DNA of 64,000 nucleotides from Atopsyche davidsoni (taxonomy: Eukaryota; Arthropoda; Insecta; Trichoptera; Hydrobiosidae): the NCBI GenBank assembly GCA_022113835.1, contig JAILWY010000023.1, positions 2,914,001 through 2,978,000 of the forward strand. Reading direction: 5' to 3'. The notes beneath the pieces are model-generated. The model did not search any database. It was given only the letters and a program-made list of their open reading frames with translations, and was not told the origin of the DNA. The translations under genes were made by a program, and so were the position numbers. This document shows, piece by piece, positions 49,949 to 63,181 of the stretch (the first letter of the stretch is position 1; every line of letters begins with the position of its first letter).

Positions 49949-52124
49949 ATGTCTGTTTCTAAGCAAAGTTTAAGACTTCTTGGGTATCTTGAGAGTTCCT
50001 CAACAGCTTTTTTAGCATGTGACATTCAAGAAGTGTTCAGAAAGCCCATGAAGAACTTTGATACAATGGTAAAAGTAGCAAACAGGATGGTACGTTTTAA
50101 TCTCTATTATAAACCATGATACAATAGCCGGTATTATTCAATATATATACTAATGTACTTTGACATATCGTTATCATCGTAGTAGCTACAATCTTCTAAT
50201 TGAATAAACGATATGGAGTATATCATTTTGCGATTTCTATAAATATAACTTTGAACCGTTTGGATCTCGTTACACCACGGATGGATGAAAACAATAAAAT
50301 AGTTTTAAATATTCTAAAAGCTTTAATAAAATATTTGCTGCGATTAATAAACTAGAAGGTGAAGTGAGTTGTTATCAAAATATATCTTGATAAGACAAAT
50401 TGAGTTTTGCTGAGATGGTTTTTGGCAGTAATGCATATGTTTAAAGCTGTTTTCAAGATTTTTTAGTAAAAGCTTGCATATGAGTGATTTAAATTATTTA
50501 CATAGATTAAAATAAGAGAACTAAGATACAATATTTACCGAGACTCGTATCAGTGAGCGGACACAGTCAAGTCTCGTAAAAAAAAAACAATAATATTGTT
50601 AGGCATGGGCTGAAAAGTTTGTTCCCATTCTCACTTATATTATTCATTCATATTAATTTATTTATATTCCGGATAGTATAGAGAGCTACAAAAAATTAAT
50701 TCTGAGAAATTGCATCAAATTAGCTACTCAAAGAGACAAAAAATCCCAATTTTAATTTGATGAATATCTATCTATAAATAACTATTATTCTAAAGTACAA
50801 AAGTAATTTATAAATACATAATATTCGTGCTAATTTTTTGTACTAATTTATGCTGGGTTCAAGTAATCTCAGCCAAGTTAGATTGAATATTTTTTGAGAT
50901 ATTATTCTTTTTAGGCCGCAGGAGCTGCTATCTTAAACATTCCTTTGTATGTATCGGAACAGTACCCGGAAAAGTTGGGACCATCAGCCTCCGACTTTGA
51001 TAAGGGCAATGCCACCCTTCTGTATGACAAGACACAGTTTAGCATGCTTACCGATAAACTTCTTACTGATATCAAGAAGAGATTTCCCAACAAACTTGAG
51101 AGTGTGGTGATCTTTGGCCTTGAGGTAATTAGTGTTTCTTCTTGTATAATCAAGTAAATTTGATTATCACTTAGCAAAAATCAAACCAGCAAAGTATAAA
51201 GCAGTGGGCTGTTTGGAAAATAATTTAATTGAATGTATATCTGTTTTGATTGCTTAAAGTTTATCAGTTTCGTGCTGGCTTCTGAAAAAATTAATAAAAA
51301 CAATAATTGATAAGTATAATAAATAGTCCCATGTATTATATAGAAACCTATTATGTTTTCCAGCTATCTGCAATTTATTTGAATTTAGTTTTTATAAAAT
51401 AATTTTGTTTGAAATGTCTTTCTTTGGTAATATTTTTTGTATCCACGTATATAATATTTGTATAAATGTGAATTTATGAATCATATCAATCACCTCATTA
51501 GGGCATGCTAATAGTTCACAGTCACTGTAAAATGTTTTTCATATCGAGATAAACAGGCATATATGTTTACAAATAAGCTCCGATAATATATCTCATTAAT
51601 TTTATTGACAAAAAAATATCAAATCATTTTTTAACCAGAGCTGCCTCCTACAAAGTTTAAATAAATTGTATGGATATTTTTTTAGACTCACGTGTGCGTT
51701 GAGCAAACTGCCATGGACTTCATGAGGCAGGACATCGGTGTCCATGTTTTGGCTGATGGTTGCATTTCAAGAACACAAACTGATAGAATCATTGCTTTAC
51801 AGGTAATTATTTCATAAGAAATACAAAGCTAATTTGTATTATTATGTCAAGATACCAACAAAAATATCTTCATATTTAATTTTTCTTAAAATCATGTATA
51901 CTTTCAATGTTATCATTTATATTTTAGAAATTTCACTAACTTAAGCATTCCCGAATTTTCAGAGACTTCGTACGATGGGATGCCATATTACCACATCGGA
52001 AAGTATTCTCTTCAAACTGATGAAAGACAAGGCTCATCCCAAGTTTAGAGAAATATCTCGTTTGGTCCGTGATCCAATCCCTGATAATCTTGGCCTAGAA
52101 GCAATCCCGATTTCCAAAATGTGA
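49949..52124 (+). CDS. Isochorismatase domain-containing protein (ISOC1/2-like cysteine hydrolase)
   Basis: Four exons (49949-50089, 50915-51124, 51686-51802, 51963-52124), all in phase 0, encode about 209 residues, the normal length of animal ISOC1/2. Catalytic residues of the isochorismatase-like hydrolase fold are visible: D25 in FLACDIQE, K86 in YDKTQFSM and the nucleophile C121 in THVCVEQTA. The physiological substrate of animal members is not settled. The start ATG follows AACATCAAA. An alternative first exon lies 382 bases upstream (49567-49707) and could replace exon 1b. The gene ends with ISKM and stop, and several AATAAA-like signals follow from about 52365. Confidence 0.92.
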
Positions 52125-53037
52125 ATTCATTGTATTATCATTTGTTAAATAATATTGCCACTATTGTTATTTTGGGCTTGGTGTATAATTTCAGCTTTTG
52201 TGTTTTACTATAATGCCAAAACTGAATTAATGGATTATGGTATTATTGGTTTTTTTGCAACTAGTTTTTGTAAAATAATATTTATATAAGTATAATCATT
52301 ACTCATAATTTGTTTTTATTACGGTCTGTTGTTATAATTATATTGTTATATATTTTCTAATTTTCAGAATAAATTGAAATAATGTGACCCAAAAATGTTG
52401 TGAAAAATGTTACTACAATTGCATTGTACATATAGGCTTATTACATGAATTGAATTTGGTCAGAATTACTTTTGGCCTGTTGTCCCTAGAAAAAGATGGT
52501 CAGCTTTTATGATACTTGTTTATATTTTTATATATTTATTTTCTTAGAATTCTTGTTAACTGTATATAAACATAAAAGAACAATAAATTTTGTAATTTGT
52601 TAAAAAAATGTATTGTTTAATTTTATTTTATTTGCTAGTATTACCATATCACAACATATTCTCACTGTTCAACTCATTTAGTATGTCCATTTTTTATGAA
52701 AATAGGAGATGGCTTTAAATGAATTTTCAAATAACGCTAAGTTTTTAAAAAGCTGATCATTGAAATGAATACTTAAACTAATAAGCTAATTGCAGTTTAG
52801 CTACATAGTTTAATTTATATTTAATATATCTAGGCAATTCATTAATGTTAAAATAATCAATTATTGGTGATATATTTTGTTGACTTTTTCATAGATATTA
52901 TAAGATTAAATAGACCAATTTTATATTGTCTATGGTATTTTCAGAACTGTCATCAACTGTCACGCTGTCATTAATATTAGGACTCGTTCACGTTTTGCTG
53001 GATTAAATTTTGATATAAATACAAAAAATAAATTAAA
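52125..53037. other. 3' UTR and intergenic space
   Basis: It holds the 3' UTR of the isochorismatase-domain gene (poly(A) signals near 52366 and 52581) and the upstream region of the methionyl-tRNA synthetase gene. No other feature was seen. Confidence 0.45.
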
Positions 53038-56000
53038 ATGATTATTTATTCAAATGAAAACAATACTTCGACAATCAAGCTACTCATCTGTGCAAAGCTT
53101 GCTAAGAAAAATGTGAATGTAAAGATTGCAAACGTCACCGGTATGTTTTACTTTGATTGTTTTGCTGATGACATAAAATCATACTTGTCCTATGTTATCT
53201 CACAATACTACGCTAGATTAAATTTAATAATGAAAATAATCAGTACTTAAGAATCATAATTAAGTACATAACTGGTGACAATAGCAATAAAAATCAATTG
53301 ACTCTATTGTATTATTTTGGAGGTTATGCCTTTGAAAATTTGAGATAATGGCAAGGTTTTAACGAGTATATTTTGTACATATATTTTAGTATTCCTGAAA
53401 TGAAATATCAATTGTGATTATTTATAAACACAACATAAATGTAGTATTTCAAATTTAAAAAGAGTGTTGTTAATGTCATAGCTCGCAGTCAATAATAATT
53501 GCGCATCAAATATTTTTTTAATTTTTATAGATCCAATAATTCCTTCTCCAAAGCAATTGCCTGTACTTCAAGTTACTCCAGATGTAAACTTTTTCTCGAG
53601 CAATGCTGCGTGTCTATTCATATTGCCGTTTGAATCCAAAGATTCTTCCCTGACTATAAAAAGGTATGTAAATTAAACCCATAACTGACAATTGGTATAT
53701 ATTTTAATTTCATAACTAAAAGAAGTGAGGTATGACAATTCCCAACAGTAAAATTTTACTTGTTCCTTTCTAAAAAACAAAACAGCTCCGAATGGCTGGA
53801 ATGGGAAGCAACTCGACTCCTTCCCGGTGTTGCTAATATCAATGGGTCAAAAGCCATTGCTACAGAAGCCACCTTGAGGTTGGCGGCACTCATAACACAA
53901 TTGAACAAAGCTCTTGAAGGAAAAGAGTTCATTTTGGGAGTATGGCATTTATTATTTGATTTCGTTTATATATTTACTATAAGATTCTGAATATTAATGA
54001 AGTATTTTTTTACAGAGCACTATCTCAGCAGCAGATGTTTGCCTTTGGAGTACTTTGTATCCTATTTTCAATGATACAAAGCTTTCACAACAGTTGCTGT
54101 CTGATGCTTGTGATGTTGCTAATTTAAAAAAATGGCAACAGAAATTAGCTAGTTTACAGGAATTTCAGGTAAAGAGCTTTTATTAAATCTTAGCAATGCC
54201 GTGCATTGCACACCCAAACACATGCAAATGAACTTGATTAACTTTGTTTAATTGTTTTAGGATGCTTTAAAGGAACACCCCCTTAATATTTCTGAAATAT
54301 GCCAAGGATTGAGCTCCACAAGCATCACCAGCGGTTACACATTAACTTCTATAAAAGTCACTTCACAGAAAGAAAACACTAACGAGTAAGTATTATCTGC
54401 CTGCATACTTGCCTTTTTTGTTTTGGGGCCCCCTACTCTTACAGAGTAGGGGGCTCACATTATCTGAACTTGGATGTCTCCCACTTGTGAAGTGTGATAT
54501 TAATATTTTATTAATTTTATAGAACTCCAGGAATGTCTCCTGAAGTAAAGCAAGAAGTAGCGGTGACTGAAGATGAGTTATTGCTGGCGACGATTGCTTG
54601 GGAGAGTGGTCATACTAAGCTATGTAAGCTCTTACCTGATGAAAAAATTGTGTAAGTGTTACAAGTAAAAAAATATTATTTCTTTTGAAGTAACTTAAAT
54701 AATCATCAGATTAATTATGTTTGTGAAAATCAGCTTTAAAAACATTTTCTTAAGAGTGAGAGTAAGTTACTGATTGAAAAATGAAGGCAAATTAGATATA
54801 TAGATGTTTACTAAAATAATTTTGTTGAATTTTCTGTTTCAGTCTCCCAAAGGAAGGCTACAGGAATATTTTGATAACTTCTGCTCTCCCCTATGTTAAC
54901 AATGTTCCCCATCTCGGCAACATCATTGGCTGTGTCCTTTCTGCTGATGTCTTTGCGAGGTGAGGAAAAGGACTTTAAAATGAATTGAATTTAAAAAAAA
55001 TGAAACATTACTGAGAACTATATTGTCTTGCTTTATAGATACTGCCGCTTATGTAACTACAATACTCTCTTTGTCTGTGGCACAGATGAATACGGCACGG
55101 CCACTGAAACTAAGGTATTTACGCTTTAAAAGAATCAAAATAATAAATAATTGTCATTTTTAAGTTGGTGAGAAATTGTATAATCTGAATGGATCCTATA
55201 AAAAGATATTGTTAGGTTTGGATCATAAATACACTATAGTCATTTAGCTATTATTGGTTATGATATTAATATTATTATTTCAAGGCAATTGAAGAAAATC
55301 TGACACCGCGACAGATTTGTGATAAATATTTTGAAATCCACAACTCTGTATATAGATGGTTTGGCATTGGTTTCGATTACTTTGGAAGGACGACAACACC
55401 CGAACAAACTGAGTGAGTTGTTTTTTAAATTTATTTATTTGTAAACAATTTGCCAGAAACCACAGCTCTAAATTAGTTATACACATTGAATGACCAGAAA
55501 TTCAAATTAGAAATTAAGCGTTTAATTGTTAATTACATATCTTTTGTATTTATATTGATTTTCAATATCTAATTTACCTTATTGCTTTCCAGGATTGTTC
55601 AGAAAATGTTTATGAGCCTTTACGATAATGGATTTGTTGAGACACAGACCGTTGATCAACTTTTATGTGAAAAGTGCAACCGGTTCTTAGCTGACAGGCA
55701 AGTTAATTAATTCTGTTGACGACAATATTACATCTGCAATTTAACTTTTTTGATCAAACTACGTTTGACGAGTCAGTTGATAGAAGTATTTCTGTGTTCA
55801 GGTTTGTAGAAGGCACGTGCCCGCACCCCGGCTGTGGCTACGAGGATGCACGCGGTGACCAGTGTGACGGTTGCAGTAAGCTGGTGAACGCTACGGAGTT
55901 GATTAAGCCTCGCTGTAAACTGTGCTCCAGCCCTCCTGTTCTCAGACACAGCTCCCATTTCTTCTTAGATCTACCACAGGTTAAAAATCAATATTATATT

Positions 56001-59000
56001 ATTATTTCACCGAATCTCTAATTGAATTGAGACACCTATAAAAATCTTATCTTAATCTTATGCTACCCTGTGTAAAACTAGATATTAAACAAGTAACAAA
56101 TAAGAGGAATACTTCAGTCATTCATATACGATCAAGGCTTACGGAAATTCTTTTTCTTTTATTTATGACAGCTGGAGCCCGTGCTACAGAACTGGGTGAC
56201 AGCATCTGAAGCGGGATGGTCCAACAGCGCTGTGCAAATTACCCGGTCCTGGCTAAAAACGGGCCTGCGCTCCCGCTGCATCACCAGGGATCTCAACTGG
56301 GGAGTCCCTGTGCCACTCGAGGGGTATCAAGAAAAGGTAAGCTTTAAAATTCTTTAATATAGCCACTAGTCAAAATCAGAGACACAATTGTAGTCACAGC
56401 TCTCCCAAATCGTATGAAATTTTTATTTTTTCAAATTCGTACAAATCACACTAGCATGCTCCCATCTCCCTATGTTCTCTGTAGATTTTCGTGTATTTCC
56501 AGATTAACTCAGATTATTTTATACATAATAAGTTTATTATTTGAGGACTGCTGAATGTTTCTTCGTAGACTCTAGAAATATTTGTATTCTATAAAAGATA
56601 AAATTTATTTGTTTATTTATAGGTATTCTATGTGTGGTTTGATGCTCCAATTGGCTACATCTCAATAACGAAGAGGTACACGGAACAGTACGAAAGATGG
56701 TGGAAACCTGATCCTAAACATAATGTAATAAGGTTTAATTTCATTAGCATTTTTATTTATCCATTGACTTTTTTTTAATAATATTATATAATTTTTTTTC
56801 TTTAGGTCACGCTCTATCAATTCATGGCCAAGGACAATGTTCCCTTCCATTCTGTGGTCTTTCCAGCCACTCTGCTTGGAATTGGCCAAAAGCACGTTAT
56901 GGTGAAACACATCATGGCCACCGAGTACCTTAACTACGAGGACGGGAAGTTCTCCAAGTCTAGAGGAGTTGGAGTATTTGGTTCTGATGCCCAGGTATTT
57001 CATGAGTATATTTATTTTTTGTGTTTTATTCTATTCAATCTTGAAAAGGTGACATATAACTTGTGATTCTTGGTTCTTCAAAGTTTTTTTTTATGATTGG
57101 TATCTGTTGTGTAGTTGTTGGATCCAGGGATTGTACGAGAGTTGGAGCGATCACTATCGCATCGTGCTATTTATAGTACCAAGGAAGGGGAACTTTCACT
57201 ACTTTGTTTCCCCGTAACACTCGATGTGTAATCCCCGACGTTCCATGAATATAGACCAGACTATTTTTTACTAATTGTCTGCAATCTCCAAAAGTTGCTT
57301 ATGATTTAAAAAAAAACTTCATTACTCAACAAAAATACATATTGTAAAAATTACAACCAGTTTTGATTTCAGTATAAAATATCTTTACTAATATGATTAG
57401 GCACATTAGTTCATATATAGAAGATGATTTAAAGAAACTCTCAGAAAAATATCATCGTGATTTGTGTGGGATTTGAACCCACATCCCCTGGCTTACATGG
57501 CCGGTGTACGAACCTTTGTACTAACGAATCACTTCCACTTATCGAGAATTTTTAACAATCATACTCTACATATGAACCAATGTGCCCAGGCCAACCAATA
57601 TTTAGTGATTTGCAAGCACTGGACTTGTTACTTTGTTCATAAAGTAATAAGTATCTTCTATATATGAACTAATGTGCCTAATCATATTAGTAAATATAAT
57701 AAGCCCGTAATGGGTAATAAATACGCATCTGATTGACTTATCCGTAATAGACATATATAAAATATCTTCTAATATTTTGTTCCAAAAGTAACTTCCACCT
57801 TCCTGAAATTCATTGTCAACATAAAAAATCTGCATATTATGTTTTATTTAAATTAGAATTATTTATTTAGGATACTGGCATCCCCGCTGATGTGTTCCGC
57901 TTCTACCTTTTGAGCATCCGTCCCGAGGGCCAGGACTCCAACTTTTGTTGGAACGATCTCGCCACCCGCAACAACTCTGAGCTGCTCAATAATCTCGGCA
58001 ACTTTGTCAACCGCGCTGCTATGTTCTGTGCTAACTCATTTAACGGCATCATTCCTCCCATGGCACTCGACGACCAGGATAAACATATGATTGCTCTGGT
58101 CAACCGGGAAATTCAAAGTTAGTTAGTTGACAATCAACTTGAAATATTTAAGAGAAAATTATCCAATCTCATTATTTACAATATTTATGAAGTTTATTGA
58201 TTTTATAAAATATTTTTCAGGTTATGTAGATTGCATGGAAGTGGCGAAAGAGAGAGATGCCCTGCGTCATATCATGAACATCTCCAGACTTGGCAACCAG
58301 TACATGCAGAGCCAACAACCTTGGGTGCTTCTCAAGGGGACCGACGATTCTAAGTGAGCCTTGTTTCTTCATTACTTGCCATCTCATTATTCAACAACAG
58401 ATGTTGCTTGTTATAGTGTAACTGTTAACTCCTCGATAATATTGAGACTGTTAAAAAATAAGTGTTAATGCCATAATAAAGAGTTTCTAAATAAATTATA
58501 TGATTTGAGGATCATAAACAGATGCTAAGATAGGTAGGTGAGCAAGAAGTTTTGAGCAATTGCGATTATCTTTGTAATATTAAATATTTAAAAGGTTGCT
58601 AATTGATTTCAGAACTCGTGCCGGGTCTGTGGTGGGAGTTTCCTGTAACCTGTCGTGCCTGCTGGGTGTGTTACTGTCTCCCTTCATGCCCATTGTCTCC
58701 CGCACCCTCCTCTCCCAGCTCAACACAGAGCTGAAGACACAGACCACCGTCAGCTTCAAGGAGTACGAATTATTAATATTCTACATTTATTGATTATTTA
58801 ATTGTAATTATGAGCATTAGTGATGAGAATATTTGGCTTAAAAGCTCTGCGTAAAACTTCAAAAACCACCTCAAGTACATAAGGCCATAAAAATAACTTC
58901 TCTAGATCAATAAATTATCATTGTTTTTAAATCTTCAGGAACCCATTCTTCCGCAAGTTCTTAATATCCGGTCACAAGATCGGTAAACCGTCCCCACTGT

Positions 59001-60505
59001 TCAATAAGATAGAACAGGAACTGGTAGATCAGCTAAAGAAGCGGTATGCGGGTAAACAGGCGTCTCCACCTAAGGAAATCAAGAAGGAGGATCTCTCAGC
59101 CCAGGAGTTGGAGGCTAAAGTTGCTGAGCAGGTAAAAGCACATTGTTGTCTTGTTTTGTGTATTGTTTTATATTTCTATTGTTTACTCCCATATCATTTT
59201 TATATTCTCGGATTCCACGGCTAATGTTAATTGAATTAGGTTTTTGAGTGTCGTTATCTTCGGGTTCTGAGGTTTTAATTCTGGTTCTGAATTTATCTTT
59301 AGAGAAAGTCATATTCACTGTATTTTATTGTCTTCTCAACTATTGCAAACTTAATGTTACAGGGAGAGAAAGTCCGACTCCTCAAATCTGGTGGAGCTGA
59401 GAAAGCTGTTTGGCAGCCCGAGGTGGCTGTTCTTTTAGCACTCAAGAAGCAGTTAGCGGAGGCTCTGGTCCAGAAGCCCAGCCCTGCTACGAGGAGTGCT
59501 GCTGATATCGAGGCTGATATTGCTAAACAAGTATTGTTCTCTTTCTATCGTTATAAGCTTTACAATTACGTATAAACAATGACCAAGAGTTTAAGAGGTA
59601 CACGATTTTAAAGGTGCTTTTTTGCCTTATAATTAATTAATTTATTTTATTTTATACTATTGTTAATGATTCATATTAAATATTCAAATTGAATAATTGA
59701 AAACAGTGATTATTTATTTTATTTTTTAGGGAGAGAAAGTCAGACAGCTGAAATCGAGTGGAGCTGAAAAGGCAGTGTGGCAACCCGAGGTGGCTGTCTT
59801 ACTGGCGTTCAAAAAAGAATTGGCTGATGCTCCGACCCAGCCTCAAAAAAAGACTGCTAAGACAGCAGCACAGCTAGAAGAGGAAGTTACCAAGCAGGTA
59901 ACAGTATAGCTTACCATTCACTCAGTTAAACAGACTAAAATTATTATTTCTACGATTGATTGCTTTATTAGGTTAGTGTTGAAACTTAACATAATTTTTG
60001 CTAGTTTTTCTGGAAGATATTTAATTATAATAACAAAATAACAGTGGTTATTTAATTGAAATTAATTAAATACTTTATCGAATCAATTAGACACAAGCAT
60101 TTCTGTAAAATATGAAACGTTCGATAATCTAATTTTGATGGAGTCAGTTGATGAATAGCCTTGTTTCAAATATTAGGATGAAAACCTATAGGTATTTACT
60201 CGTTATAATTAAATCATCGCTTACTGTGTTCGTAGGGTGAAAAAGTCCGGCAATTGAAGACAGGCGGAGCAGATAAGGCAACCTGGCAACCGGAAGTCGC
60301 CATCTTGTTGTCCCTCAAGAAACTGCTGGCCGATGCTCAAGGTGGACAACCTCCGGCGCAAGATACCCTAAAGGTATTTATCAAGTATATTTATTTATAC
60401 TTAACATCATATTAACAAAACGTATTAATCATTATTCACATTTGATTACAGATGGAAGGAGCAACTGATGTCAAGCAAAAGAAAGCCAACAAGAAAGCTA
60501 AATAA
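53038..60505 (+). CDS. MetRS: Methionyl-tRNA synthetase, cytosolic, with three WHEP repeats
   Basis: Twenty-two exons join in one frame to about 1035 residues (first 53038-53140, last 60452-60505). The enzyme charges tRNA-Met with methionine in the cytosol. Order: a GST-like N-terminal domain (exons 1-5), the class I catalytic core with the HIGH-type motif HLGN (about 289-292) and KMSKS-type KFSKS (about 604-608), a Cys-rich zinc knuckle region (exons 10-11), the anticodon-binding helical domain (exons 15-18), and three WHEP repeats, each in its own phase-0 exon (59363-59530, 59730-59897, 60236-60373). Each begins GEKVR and carries WQPEVA. A short Lys-rich tail follows. Exon 10 ends at a GC-type donor (ACAG/GCAAGT). 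The intron at 56995-57870 holds a MITE with a tRNA-like core. AATAAA follows the stop at 60544. Confidence 0.96.
54424..54485. repeat. Dispersed motif with perfect 12-bp hairpin
   Basis: Arms GCCCCCTACTCT (54428-54439) and its complement (54443-54454) surround TAC. They are followed by CTCACATTATCTGAACTTGG and ATGTCT. Related copies are at 41910-41980, 9762-9790 and weakly at 30421-30480. This is an unnamed interspersed repeat, here in a synthetase intron. Confidence 0.6.
57384..57694. mobile_element. MITE with perfect 42-bp terminal inverted repeats and tRNA-like core
   Basis: The left end (57384-57425, starting TTTACTAATATGATTAGG) and right end (57653-57694) are exact reverse complements over 42 bases. 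Inside, on the minus strand (about 57457-57535), is a tRNA-like block: acceptor-like GTGATT pairs with AATCAC, and GTGGG-TTCAAAT-CCCAC makes a perfect T-arm with B box. The anticodon-like loop would read UGU, but the base before it is not U. It lies in the intron before synthetase exon 15. Confidence 0.75.
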
Positions 60506-61048
60506 GTTACTTAATATTGATACATTTTGTGGTATTATCTTACAATAAAATTGAACTCATGTTGTGGTAATTTAAAATAAATAGTTATTAACAATGAATC
60601 TATTTTTTTATTGATTTTTTCTTTCACATTTCACGGTTATATAAAAAGATTTATGCTTGCAAAGGTGGCCTTTATTTTTTTCACTTCCAGGGACTACATA
60701 AAAAATTAGGAAATAAAGGTTGTATTTTAAAAAAATGAAAAGACCACATAAGTTTTAAAAATATAATATTATTTTCAATATATTTTAATATAAAAACTTT
60801 ATTATTATAGCAATATATATATTATACTCTTCACTTACAGTCTAGTGTTATTGGTAGCTTGTACATTCAAGTTCATATTGTCTATGCCTATTGTACATTC
60901 ACTCAACATACAGAAGATGTTATAAAATGGAAGTGTTTAATTATCAAACAGGATACAATTTTTAAAGACAATAAATTAACATTTTGAATTCTCACAATTG
61001 AAAAATATTTAAAATATGATTTCACGAATACGTTTGACAACTGCAGTA
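60506..61048. other. Synthetase 3' end and converging 3' UTR
   Basis: Poly(A) signals on the plus strand at 60544 and 60575 belong to the synthetase. The rest is AT-rich and may be the 3' UTR of the candidate minus-strand gene whose last exon is at 61049. Confidence 0.35.
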
Positions 61049-61148
61049 CTAGTAGTACATTTCATCGTATAACATCTCTACGCCTGCGTTAAAAAATAAC
61101 GTACCGGAATCGCCACTCTCGAACATCGCGGGTGTGCGTAAAGTCAAA
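61049..61148 (-). CDS. Candidate last coding exon of an unknown minus-strand gene
   Basis: On the minus strand a GC-richer stretch encodes a protein-like C-terminus with words LTLRTPAMFESGDSGTLFF and GVEMLYDEMYY, then TAG (61051-61049). The codon-like composition stands out from the surroundings. The frame is closed by a TGA at 61153-61151, so a splice acceptor would have to lie at about 61148; the one available (GAAG) lacks a pyrimidine tract. I do not recognise the protein. It could equally be the end of a gene entering from the right edge, or a relic. Confidence 0.35.
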
Positions 61149-61151
61149 CTT

Positions 61152-63181
61152 CAATCACCTCCACTCGGGACATCACTTGAGGTTACATTTACAATTATAA
61201 TATTAACATTTTTTTTTTAAATAGACTAGATGTGTTAAATTTTGACAAATACAACAATGGTTAACATAGACAATTTATTTTATAGTTTTCTTGTGTTTCG
61301 GTGAACATTTTGTTCCAACACTGAGACAGTCGCTGGTTTCCCAAGGCGATGCTGACCAAATACTGGCAAAAACTAAATACACCTTAGTCGTGAACAATCC
61401 AATAAATTGCAACTTTACGGTAGTGTTGCAAACTCTTATTGACTCTTATTGCATTAGCGCAGAAGTTGGTTATTCATCATTTTGTAAAAATTTGTTATGC
61501 CCGAGTCGAGCTGGGAATGAAGACAATTATGAACATCGAAAAGAGACCCCTCAACCCAGCAACAAAAGGTCATAAATGAACCCTGGACGTTTACATTTAT
61601 TTATTTTTCCAGCAGGTCTTTATTGAAATATACAAAAAAAATGTAAATGTGCTTAACACATTTACAAAATGACGGATAATCAAAATTGCTGTTTTTAGCT
61701 CTTCCGGGTACAAGAAAAAGAATAGACAACAATATTCCTTAGATAATATTAAAAGGTTCTGTTTTAAATTAGTAAAAATTCATTATGATAAAAACTAAGA
61801 CACTTATATATTTTTTAATTTCGCAAATAACTGAATATTTTTAATGTTAAATCTGTGTTTTAGCTTGAAAATCACAGTGTCATAGTTTTTATATTCCTTT
61901 ATTACATTTATCTAAGCATTATAAGTATCTTTGAAATGTTTCATTTGGTAACAACGTATAAGTATCGAGACATCCTGTTTGAGTGTGGTATGCGTATTCC
62001 TACATTGAGCACGGTAATATCCAGTAAGTTACGATTTATCCTAGTATTGGTTTCACAGCAATTTATGTCTATCTCACAAAAATTATACATACACTTAATA
62101 CTAGTTCATAAATGAAGCATCCCTTCGTATTCTGACACTGTTTGTACCTAATCAACCACCGATGCTTCAATTTTGCAGAGGGAGAATGGAAATGAGTATC
62201 ACCGAATTATTTTGAATGTTGATTATTCACAGCAAAGTAAAAACCAGTCATTTTGTTTTGAAAAATAATGAACAACACTTAGGGTATACTTCATTTCTAG
62301 AATAATATAAGAGAGTTTTAAGGAGTCAAACATTTAACAATTATTACGAATCATCAAATATATATTTTCTTTCATTCTTGAGGTATTAGATTTAGAAGAA
62401 AAAATATGGCTTTATAGAGATAACTAAGAAAATCTGGAGCCTGAAATTGAATCAGGGTCTACGACCCACTGTTACTGGGGTAAAGGATCTCTTTTCATCT
62501 AATATTGAAATCAATTATGAAGTCATTAACGAGACTACTACATCATAGAACATTTAAAACAAGAGTAGGATTAAAAAAGGCCTCAAGAATTACGAAAGCA
62601 ATAATAAAACCATGTCTATATGGCAATTTTCAACATTTAACATTTGAGTTCCTGAAATGCTGAGTTTAGATAATATCAAAGCTTACAATATGAGATGTTG
62701 AAATCAGTGAACCGAAAATGTGATTCACACACAAGTGGAAGGAAAATATAGTGTGGGTCATCAGAAAGACATACATGTAAATTGGCCCACAACCACGCAG
62801 CGATGACGGAGTTGGAGCTTTGCCAATAACAGTCGTTGATTCAACCGACTGAATCATCTGCGTGAATTGTTCCAACAAACTTATAATTATAACGGTGGTA
62901 GTAAAAATATGTTTCAGTCAATGAATCGTAAATCTAGTTAGTTTTTGTTTGACTCCGTTCTAATAAATGTTACAACAAACAACGTACATCAATTATTTCA
63001 TTTGGTTCGTGTCAGCATTTAAAAATGAGATCTGAAAGATAGATGCCATTATGTGCTACAAGAAAACATCACATGTACTTGGATCGTTATTCTTATGCTG
63101 ATATAACAATGAAATAAAATATATGCATACGAAAAACAACCTAGCCATTTTTATCAACAACAATGTTATATTATATATATA
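61152..63181. other. Gene-poor region, possible large intron
   Basis: It is mostly AT-rich. The clearest exon-like piece, on the minus strand at about 62777-62870, encodes LLEQFTQMIQSVEST and PSSLRGCGPIYM and ends at a GTATGT donor. Without partner exons it stays unproven. A long plus-strand frame at 61291-61572 lacks an ATG. Confidence 0.3.

Noticed and set aside
57457..57535. A real tRNA gene with a UGU anticodon
   Set aside because: The loop lacks the required U before the anticodon, the D-arm is poor and it sits inside a MITE; it is a tRNA-derived repeat.
61291..61572. Plus-strand frame of about 94 codons after an acceptor-like TTTTATAG
   Set aside because: No ATG, no donor and no recognisable domain.
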